The notes below the pieces were generated by a model that worked only from the letters and a program-made list of their open reading frames with translations, was not told where the DNA came from and did not search any database. Shown here in pieces: positions 7,012-12,397 of a stretch of DNA of 29,606 nucleotides; the first letter of the stretch is position 1; the number at the start of each line of letters is the position of its first letter. The DNA is from a virus. The stretch is from positions 1 through 29,606 of IMG/VR virus record IMGVR_UViG_3300039191_000376, one strand, 5' to 3'. The position numbers and the translations under genes are program-made.

Positions 7012-7031
7012 AGTTGCATTTTATTTGCATT
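7012..7031 (+). other. attP right-arm repeats
   Basis: AGTTGCATT (7012-7020) and ATTTGCATT (7023-7031) repeat at the same 11-base period as the left arm and share its TTGCA/TTGCAT core. A related inverted site, AGATGCAAA, lies at 6986-6994. Having arm repeats on both sides of the core is the hallmark of attP. attL and attR each keep only one phage arm. Confidence 0.65.
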
Positions 7032-7307
7032 TTAATTAAAACCAACATTAGTAATATCATTATCATCCAGCTCTTTTGGTATTAAATAAGGCCTTAATTC
7101 CAGTGCGCCACAAATGCGGTAATAGTTAATTAGTGACATGTCTACCTTACCACTCCAGTAATCAGAAAGCATCGATTGCGATACTCCAGACTTCTTAGCA
7201 AGCCAGTACCTAGTGTGGCCATCTTCATCAAGACATTCTTGCCAGTACTTGATAGTTATTTTTTGAGACTGTTTTGCAGCTGCTAGATAATTTGTATTTT
7301 TACCCAT
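7032..7307 (-). CDS. XRE-family HTH regulator beside attP
   Basis: 91 aa. A helix-turn-helix spans about 33-67: TRYWLAKKSGVSQSMLSDYWSGKVDMSLINYYRICGAL, typical of XRE regulators (WLAKKSGVSQSMLSDYWSGK). It sits on the opposite side of attP from int. Nineteen bases before its start is a perfect 9-bp inverted repeat (7326-7350), a good candidate for its own operator. It could regulate int/excision or the small gene upstream. A directionality-factor role is possible but cannot be shown from sequence. Confidence 0.85.
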   Translation of the reverse strand: MGKNTNYLAAAKQSQKITIKYWQECLDEDGHTRYWLAKKSGVSQSMLSDYWSGKVDMSLINYYRICGALELRPYLIPKELDDNDITNVGFN

Positions 7308-7325
7308 GAAATGTGATTTTAAATT

Positions 7326-7350
7326 GCGTTTTATTTAGACGATAAAACGC
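7326..7350. promoter_or_regulatory. Perfect inverted repeat, likely operator
   Basis: GCGTTTTAT - 7 bases - ATAAAACGC, 19-43 bases upstream of the HTH gene start. Its right half overlaps the left stem of the terminator at 7344-7373, so the two hairpins cannot form together in RNA. As DNA it has the dyad form of an XRE operator. Confidence 0.6.
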
Positions 7351-7373
7351 CAGTGTTGTAGCACTGGCGTTTT
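7344..7373 (-). terminator. Strong intrinsic terminator after the 91-aa gene
   Basis: AAAACGCCAGTG, 6-base loop, CACTGGCGTTTT: a perfect 12-bp stem flanked by T-rich sequence on the minus strand. It starts four bases after the stop of the gene at 7377-7652 and separates it from the HTH gene. Confidence 0.88.
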
Positions 7374-7376
7374 TGA

Positions 7377-7652
7377 TTAGTTAATTAAAGAAGCTTTTTG
7401 ACCACCACCAGCGTTATAAATTTCGATTGCTTTTGCATGACTAAATGTTCTAATTTCAAAACTTTTATAATGAGCAGCTACTTGCTGTAATTCTTTATTT
7501 GTAGTCATCACTGTAATTTCTTTTTTAACAGAATTTTTACTTAACGGATTTAAAGCATCCATTCTTCTTTGTGAAATTCTTGTTCTTAACTGACTAAGAG
7601 TTACTATTTCGTTACCAGTGTTTTGATTCCAGATGTTGATTTGATTTTTCAT
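7377..7652 (-). CDS. Small unknown protein with its own promoter
   Basis: 91 aa from the ATG at 7652 (MKNQINIWNQNTGNEI). The frame is open to 7703, but that start would lie inside the well-formed promoter (7691-7720), so the inner ATG is chosen. It carries a basic SQLRTRISQRRM stretch and no membrane segment. With a private promoter and a private terminator it is a single-gene unit at the attP end of the map, the classic layout of a moron expressed from the prophage. Function unknown; defence or exclusion is only a guess from context. Confidence 0.78.
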   Translation of the reverse strand: MKNQINIWNQNTGNEIVTLSQLRTRISQRRMDALNPLSKNSVKKEITVMTTNKELQQVAAHYKSFEIRTFSHAKAIEIYNAGGGQKASLIN

Positions 7653-7690
7653 AATGCTTGATTTAAATGTTATTGTTTTAATTAGATATC

Positions 7691-7720
7691 CAAATATACG
7701 CATTACTTAGATATATCAAA
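7691..7720 (-). promoter_or_regulatory. Consensus Bacteroidota promoter
   Basis: On the minus strand TTTG (7720-7717), 18 bases, then TATATTTG (7698-7691), matching the TTTG / TAnnTTTG pattern known for Bacteroidota sigma-ABfr. It lies 38 bases before the ATG at 7652. Confidence 0.78.
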
Positions 7721-7760
7721 CTATATAAAGCAAACTTTAACACTTTTATTTTTAAACCAT

Positions 7761-7787
7761 AAAAAAACCACCTGTTTAAAGGTAGTT
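7761..7787 (-). terminator. Intrinsic terminator of the late operon
   Basis: On the minus strand AACTACCT, loop TTAAAC, AGGTGGTT, then TTTTT: an 8-bp stem with one G-U/A-C type mismatch and a 7-T run. It is 24 bases past the stop of the last lysis gene. Confidence 0.82.
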
Positions 7788-7811
7788 CTTAAATAATAAT
7801 ATAAGGAGTAG

Positions 7812-8378
7812 TTATGCAGTTTGCTTCTTCTTCCTATAATTCCAAAAATAAAAAATAACACCCGCAACTAGAACTATTGCTATTACAATTAAGGACCATG
7901 CCAGGCTGCTCCATCCGTTAGGTTTTTCACTTTCGACTGCGAGCAGTTTTTTTTCAGATTCAAGACGCAGCCGTTCCTGTTTATTTTGCTCCAAGTCTAT
8001 CAATGACTTGTCAATGAATGACTGTTTTTCAGATTGTTTATTTTCAAGATCTTCTTTACTTTCTTTATTTGTTGTCTTGATTTCTTTAAAGTTGTTGAAT
8101 GTCGTTGTCTTAACGCCTTCTTTAACGCTTTCTTCTATGCTTGCTGGCTTTGTAGTGTCAGATACTTTACCTTCAAACGTGGCGCTTATATCGCTTTTAA
8201 TTTCAGTCGTTTCAGATTGCCGGACAGTCTCTTTCTCCATGTCTTTTTTTACGGACACTTTTACATCACTTTCCACGGACACTTCTGTTTTAACTTTTGA
8301 AACATCTAGTGCCTTTTTTCTGGTGCCACATCCTAAGATTAGGAAAACGGCAAATAATAAGATTATTTTTTTCATCAT
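7812..8378 (-). CDS. Probable unimolecular spanin (lipoprotein with C-terminal TM)
   Basis: 188 aa. N-terminal lipoprotein signal MMKKIILLFAVFLILGC with lipobox cysteine C17 and no inner-membrane-retention Asp at +2. Residues 20-150 are charged and helical, with a Glu/Lys/Gln-rich coil near 98-145. A single TM is at about 158-180, followed by a positive cytosolic tail RKKKQTA. A protein anchored in the outer membrane by lipid and in the inner membrane by a C-terminal TM is the architecture of u-spanins (T1 gp11 type), which fuse the two membranes in the last step of lysis. It directly follows the amidase (no gap) and ends the operon before a terminator. Function inferred from topology and place. 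Confidence 0.72.
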   Translation of the reverse strand: MMKKIILLFAVFLILGCGTRKKALDVSKVKTEVSVESDVKVSVKKDMEKETVRQSETTEIKSDISATFEGKVSDTTKPASIEESVKEGVKTTTFNNFKEIKTTNKESKEDLENKQSEKQSFIDKSLIDLEQNKQERLRLESEKKLLAVESEKPNGWSSLAWSLIVIAIVLVAGVIFYFWNYRKKKQTA

Positions 8379-8900
8379 TTATTCTTGTATTTTTAAAAGC
8401 CATTCTTTTATAACGCACGCATATTCCTGCACATCTTTAAAATTCAGAGACTCGCCATTATCTCCAAAAAACGGCTCCAGAATAATAGCGTCACAAGGCA
8501 TTAAAGAAAGGAATCCAAAACCACGACCACCTTTTGTAACTGTCTTTTCACCTCTATTTTTTACCTTATATTTTTTACTTATAATTTCATTAAATACCTT
8601 TCCATATCCTAAAGATCTGGCGTTTCCTTGATATGTAACCGTTTCAGTTCCATTTGCAGTTCCATTAAAGGAATTAAAATGCAGCTCCACAATCAAATCA
8701 TAATCACAAGGCTTTACCATTTCTTGTAAAGCTTGCATCTGGGCAGTGTAACCTCTGGCGTTTGGACGCTTGTAAATATCAGCGACCATAGAAAGGCTTG
8801 CTGCAACTTCACAGTGATAAATGTATTCGCTCACGCCTAAATATTTGGAGAAAGCGCCTGGCGACTTGGAGTCGTGTCCGATAACTATTGCTATATTCAT
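8379..8900 (-). CDS. Endolysin, N-acetylmuramoyl-L-alanine amidase (Amidase_3)
   Basis: 173 aa, single catalytic domain. Zinc ligands fit H9 (IVIGHDSKSPGA), E31 (HCEVA) and H74 (ELHFNSFNG). The catalytic glutamate fits E142 (AIILEPFFGDN). It cuts the amide bond between muramic acid and L-alanine in peptidoglycan. There is no signal peptide or SAR anchor, so it should need a holin to leave the cytosol. Its stop directly abuts the predicted spanin start, and the candidate holin gene lies 34 bases upstream. Confidence 0.92.
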   Translation of the reverse strand: MNIAIVIGHDSKSPGAFSKYLGVSEYIYHCEVAASLSMVADIYKRPNARGYTAQMQALQEMVKPCDYDLIVELHFNSFNGTANGTETVTYQGNARSLGYGKVFNEIISKKYKVKNRGEKTVTKGGRGFGFLSLMPCDAIILEPFFGDNGESLNFKDVQEYACVIKEWLLKIQE

Positions 8901-8934
8901 CTGCTTTTATTTAATGATTAGTATTTTGATAGGT

Positions 8935-9273
8935 TTAAGTGTCGCTTTGTTTTCGCTCCTCTTCAAACAAGCTCAGCAAATTCAATGTCTCAATATCCCC
9001 CGCATTCATTTTTCTAAGTAGGGGCAATACCGCGCTCATCGTTATTTTAATGCGCTGCAAATCATTCTTTATCACTCGCAGCTCCATTTCATTACTCTTA
9101 TTCCTTTCCTTTTCTATCTCCAGTTTCTTCATGATTTCTTCGAGCTTAATTTCCCGACCCATGCGCCATTCCTTAAGTGAGTCAGCTATCCATTTGAAAG
9201 ATGTAATGATTGCCGCCACTCCACCTAGCACTCCTATTAAAATACTGTTGTCTGAGCTTATCATTTCTTTCAT
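8935..9273 (-). CDS. Small membrane protein, candidate holin
   Basis: 112 aa from the ATG at 9273. The frame is open to 9330, but the longer form would overlap the previous gene by 25 bases and translate the palindrome, so the inner ATG is preferred. One hydrophobic segment near residues 10-28 (SILIGVLGGVAAIITSFKW) is followed by a long charged coiled coil (about 38-85). Position directly before the amidase makes a holin or holin-partner role plausible. One TM plus a coiled coil is not diagnostic. Alternatively it is a structural or tail-associated membrane protein. Confidence 0.68.
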   Translation of the reverse strand: MKEMISSDNSILIGVLGGVAAIITSFKWIADSLKEWRMGREIKLEEIMKKLEIEKERNKSNEMELRVIKNDLQRIKITMSAVLPLLRKMNAGDIETLNLLSLFEEERKQSDT

Positions 9274-9286
9274 TTTGTTGTAGTTA

Positions 9287-9302
9287 CGCTTTCGCGAAAG
9301 CG
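9287..9302. repeat. CGCTTTCGCGAAAGCG palindrome, intergenic
   Basis: Perfect 16-bp palindrome in the 32-base gap between the genes at 9306-9941 and 8935-9273. It is followed on the plus strand by GATTT, as at 12366. Confidence 0.85.
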
Positions 9303-9305
9303 GAT

Positions 9306-9941
9306 TTAAAACAGTTTTATAACCATCCATAACAGTGGATGCGATAGAATGATGGCAAGTAATACAACTGCTATTGCACCATATTTGTACAGCGGTAAAT
9401 AGCTAATGACATGCCCATAGGCATAAGAGTCTATCTGTATAATAGTAGCAAGACGCGGCCTCTCGCTTGATATTCTTCTTTCTTTGGACCATAAATATCT
9501 TAATGGCCTTACTATTCTTAATAAACTCACTCGCTTGTCATGATGCACTCTAGGATCGCCTAGTTGCATCATCACTTTAGAAAGTAATACATCAGCCAAC
9601 TTTAAATTTTTCAAGGTGTAGGTGTAATTTATCGCGTCCAAATAGTCGTGCAATACACCAGAGATATCATAATAAAAATCACCTACTTTATGCAGCTCTA
9701 CGTCACCGCTCGCGCCGTCATATTGCTCCGGGTGTTTACTAAAATATATAAAGGCATCATTCATTAACCTGATGATAAAGCCTTCCATTCCAGCAGTAAC
9801 CATTTTATCTATAAGAAGTTTTTTATGCTCCTCCAGTGTAGCAGAATCGAGATGTGCAAACGGCTGCTTTCTCCAGGCATCTTTATTGGTAAAACCACCT
9901 ATAGAGATCTTGGACGCTATGTATTTTAGGATCGATATCAT
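9306..9941 (-). CDS. DUF1353-like phage protein with C-terminal TM
   Basis: 211 aa. The central part (GDFYYDISGVLHDYLDAINYT, then LADVLLSKVMMQLGDPR, about residues 87-130) resembles the DUF1353 family found in many phages, where a conserved VLHDYLY motif is followed by a helix of the AD.IFL.AM..LG type. The C-terminus has one strong TM (about 188-209, YGAIAVVLLAIILSHPLLWMVI). DUF1353 proteins have no settled function, and a link to lysis or host-membrane interaction is plausible here because of the neighbours. It overlaps the upstream gene by four bases. Confidence 0.68.
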   Translation of the reverse strand: MISILKYIASKISIGGFTNKDAWRKQPFAHLDSATLEEHKKLLIDKMVTAGMEGFIIRLMNDAFIYFSKHPEQYDGASGDVELHKVGDFYYDISGVLHDYLDAINYTYTLKNLKLADVLLSKVMMQLGDPRVHHDKRVSLLRIVRPLRYLWSKERRISSERPRLATIIQIDSYAYGHVISYLPLYKYGAIAVVLLAIILSHPLLWMVIKLF

Positions 9942-10450
9942 GGGGCTATTATTAATTTTCCAGAACCCAGTTCAAAAGTGTTGTAACTTTCAGCGTCTGC
10001 AATAGCTATAATGCCTATACAATAAATAAGCCTATCAAAAAACCCAGTAATCTCTACAGGTACATTAGGCATCGCAGCACTTATTAAAGCATTCATTTGA
10101 GCGGCACTCATTGCCATATTATATTTAACCATTTGATGAGATTTGACTACTTCTTTTTCATAAGGCTCCCCTATCGGTGTGATCATGTCATCGTCATAGT
10201 CTTGTGTCGTTTCAATGACTGCATAATGCTGTCGGTAAGTGATTACCCCGCGAAAACCATCTTCTAAAGGCTTATCCCACGCGATCTCGATAGTCGCAAA
10301 GCGGTCATCATTTGTATCTGCTACCTTTATAGGCATGGGATTATTTAAAAAGCGTTCTCCGGGTTTATTAAATCGTCCAGCCTGTGCGATCCACTGGCTG
10401 TAGCTTATTGGTTCTGTAGTTTTTATTTTAATTTGTGCCATGATTTTCAT
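9938..10450 (-). CDS. Unknown tail-region protein
   Basis: 170 aa, no recognised family. It starts in an ATGA overlap with the LamG gene (a second ATG nine bases on gives MAQIKIKTTEP). It has a YSQWIAQAGRF stretch and a central beta-rich half with aromatic residues. The last 50 residues include a mildly hydrophobic stretch (FDRLIYCIGIIAIADAE). It lies between the receptor-binding-type genes and the lysis genes, so an accessory tail or assembly protein is likely. Confidence 0.68.
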   Translation of the reverse strand: MKIMAQIKIKTTEPISYSQWIAQAGRFNKPGERFLNNPMPIKVADTNDDRFATIEIAWDKPLEDGFRGVITYRQHYAVIETTQDYDDDMITPIGEPYEKEVVKSHQMVKYNMAMSAAQMNALISAAMPNVPVEITGFFDRLIYCIGIIAIADAESYNTFELGSGKLIIAP

Positions 10451-11208
10451 ATTAGTTCTAAATTATTAAGTCCTTTTTGATACATTGACTCGATTTGTTC
10501 AGGTGTCAATTCTGCGTTCCAAAAACCTAAACAATCCATATTTCCTTTATAAGAAAATTTGCTATATAATTTCGTAAATCCAGCGACTCCAATGGTTATA
10601 TCTTGGGGATATGTTTTCATTATAGTAAAAGAATTAGCGTTTATAACTGAAGTTGTGGCTGCCTCATTAACATAAATATTAATTCCTAGATTTCCATCAT
10701 ATGTGGCTGTTACCATTTGCCAAGTGTTAAGGTTATAAGCTGCAGTATTAAAAGCCGTTAAGAATCTTAAAGCTCCTCCTGTTGATCTTTCATCGTTAAA
10801 AATTAAAAATCTATAACCATCAGTAGGATCGTAAGAAACTTGAAACTCAGCGCTATAAGCTTGCTCTCTTTTAGTTATAAAAAAATCATATGAGTTTTCG
10901 GATGTTGGATAAATCCAAAATGAAATACTAAAAGCTCTGTCAGTAGTGCCATTTCCAAAATCAAAATCAGCTGAATAGGGTATAGTAGCATAACTAGGGG
11001 TGGCTGTTGGATCTCCAGTTCCGCTATCAAATTTAGCTGAATGTGTCCCAGCTCTTTTAGGGCTGGTTTGAAAAGCTACATTTGTACCGCTTGCATTATT
11101 TGCAGTCCTTTGATCTAAAAAATTATTATCAAAACGATAGTAACTAAAAAGCTTATCTAAAGGAATAATTTCAGCACTCGCTGCACTTGCAGGCATACAA
11201 CTAAACAT
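10447..11208 (-). CDS. LamG / concanavalin A-like tail adhesin
   Basis: About 253 aa. The ATG at 11208 is preferred over a TTG at 11223 because it overlaps the previous stop by 8 bases only. A LamG-type jelly-roll covers most of the chain: LFSYYRFDNNFLDQ near the start, then SAKFDSG, FSISFWIYPT, WQMVTATYDG, INIYVN and YKGNMDCLGFWNAELTPEQIESMYQKG, which are the typical strand signatures in order. Phage LamG proteins at the end of the tail module bind host surface glycans, so this is the best candidate for a receptor-binding or surface-adhesion subunit (inference from fold and location). Confidence 0.85.
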   Translation of the reverse strand: MFSCMPASAASAEIIPLDKLFSYYRFDNNFLDQRTANNASGTNVAFQTSPKRAGTHSAKFDSGTGDPTATPSYATIPYSADFDFGNGTTDRAFSISFWIYPTSENSYDFFITKREQAYSAEFQVSYDPTDGYRFLIFNDERSTGGALRFLTAFNTAAYNLNTWQMVTATYDGNLGINIYVNEAATTSVINANSFTIMKTYPQDITIGVAGFTKLYSKFSYKGNMDCLGFWNAELTPEQIESMYQKGLNNLELI

Positions 11209-11650
11209 AATCGATGGCTCCAAAAATTCTATACACCATTCTCAATGTCCCTATATCAAAACCTATATAACGCACCACACAACCACCCTTTGAGGGCTCG
11301 TCGCTTGCTTTTCTTAATGTGATGGTACCGTCTGCAGTGACGTGATTTTTAACCGTCACCTTTGTATCATCGTAAGCAAAAGTTACCGCACAAGTACCGT
11401 CAATAAAATGATCGCTGGTAAAGCCGCTTTTCATTAAATTAGGATCATCTTCTAGCGTTACTACAATAGCGTTACTACCCGTGTAAGAAATAGCCGCAAG
11501 GTGCAAGCTTTCTTGTAAGGTGTAAGAAGCTCCTATGGTGCTGTTTAGGATGCGGGGTTTTAAAGCCTCTAGGAATTTAAAATTGTCATCCAACTCTGCA
11601 AGTGTTAACTTACTTCCCTTTACTAATCTAAGTGTTAATGCTAAACTCAT
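11201..11650 (-). CDS. Tail fibre-type protein
   Basis: 149 aa. The N-terminus SLALTLRLVKGSKLTLAELDDNFKFLE matches a motif common at the start of phage tail fibre proteins (VKGSxLTxxELDxNF), thought to attach fibres to the tail tip. The rest is beta-rich with a short repeat-like DGTCAVTFAYDDTKVTVKN section and no collagen repeats. It starts in an ATGA overlap with a 39-aa gene and is followed by the LamG protein, so the pair may form one adhesion unit. Confidence 0.75.
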   Translation of the reverse strand: MSLALTLRLVKGSKLTLAELDDNFKFLEALKPRILNSTIGASYTLQESLHLAAISYTGSNAIVVTLEDDPNLMKSGFTSDHFIDGTCAVTFAYDDTKVTVKNHVTADGTITLRKASDEPSKGGCVVRYIGFDIGTLRMVYRIFGAIDYV

Positions 11651-11766
11651 TCTACGTAGTCATTTTGTACGTAGCCTGCCGCTACATAGTTGTTAAAATC
11701 ATCGGTGTCCAGACCATACTGCTGCACTTTAAATCCTATAAAATGTATGGTATTATCTATTGCCAT
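11647..11766 (-). CDS. Tiny tail-module protein, 39 aa
   Basis: Found by reading the gap. The ATG at 11766-11764 shares its A with the upstream stop (TAATG), and the stop TGA at 11649-11647 overlaps the fibre gene start (ATGA). The product starts MAIDNTIHFIGFKVQQYG and ends VAAGYVQNDYVE. Double translational coupling and the absence of any other explanation for the 115-base gap support it as a real gene. Small proteins at this place are often tail fibre accessory factors, but no family is recognised. Confidence 0.75.
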   Translation of the reverse strand: MAIDNTIHFIGFKVQQYGLDTDDFNNYVAAGYVQNDYVE

Positions 11767-12350
11767 TAGCTTCTTATGGTGTTGATATCATAACTGTGAT
11801 TTATGATATAGGTTTGTGTTTCTCCTGGTGGTCGCACACATTGCAATAAATAAGGCGTGTCGTTGCTTATGGTAAAGCTCTGTCCATTACCACTTACAGT
11901 GATGCCTTTATCTGCTAGGTCGCTTACCTCAGTGGTATCAAGTGCAACTCCTTCTTTAAGCGTGAGCGGTAATTCTAGGCGATCTGCTTTTCCATTTAGC
12001 CAGGCTATTTGAAATACTGCTATAAGGACATCATTTTCATCTATTGCAGTACCTGTGCTAGGTATTCCTGTACGGTCATAACCGGTCATCGTGTGTGTTG
12101 TGCCATCAAATGCCACATGAAAAACCAGTGCTGGATCTTCATTAAGATAGGTGGTATAATCAATAGCTTCTTTCATCGCTGTTTTATAAGCTGTAGGAAT
12201 GTCTCCATATACCGCAAGTTGTGGCGTTGCATTTATATAGGAATTAACAACCTCAATTTGCAGCACATCACCACCCGCAGCTGCAGCATCTAGATACACC
12301 TGGTCTATCCTTACATGATTTGTAATCGTTGCTATTTTAATATTTGCCAT
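11766..12350 (-). CDS. Unknown tail protein
   Basis: 194 aa, not recognised. It is beta-rich and acidic, with an AAAAGGD segment near residues 22-28, a WLNGKADRLELPLTLKEG segment near 117-135, and a C-terminal half with ISNDTPYLLQCVRPPGE. No membrane or signal segment. It follows the tail-tip gene after a 47-base gap that carries a copy of the palindrome, and precedes the fibre genes, so it may be a tail-tip, baseplate-like or fibre-linker subunit (inference). Confidence 0.72.
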   Translation of the reverse strand: MANIKIATITNHVRIDQVYLDAAAAGGDVLQIEVVNSYINATPQLAVYGDIPTAYKTAMKEAIDYTTYLNEDPALVFHVAFDGTTHTMTGYDRTGIPSTGTAIDENDVLIAVFQIAWLNGKADRLELPLTLKEGVALDTTEVSDLADKGITVSGNGQSFTISNDTPYLLQCVRPPGETQTYIINHSYDINTIRS

Positions 12351-12365
12351 TATTGTTATTTATTT

Positions 12366-12381
12366 TGCTTTTGCGAAAGCG
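12366..12381. repeat. Near-perfect copy of the TTTCGCGAAA palindrome
   Basis: TGCTTTTGCGAAAGCG, with one C to T change from the consensus core, leaving a G-T wobble. It lies in the intergenic gap 12351-12397, followed by GGATTT as in the copy at 9287. Confidence 0.75.
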
Positions 12382-12397
12382 GGATTTCTAAATAAAC

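Noticed and set aside
7653-7703. Longer start for the 91-aa gene
   Set aside because: The consensus promoter at 7691-7720 would lie in and around this start. The ATG at 7652 is properly spaced behind it.
8008-8631. Rightward ORF of 207 aa and an overlapping 88-aa frame
   Set aside because: Antisense to the spanin and amidase genes. The hydrophobic look comes from reading AT-rich, Lys/Glu-rich coding DNA backwards.
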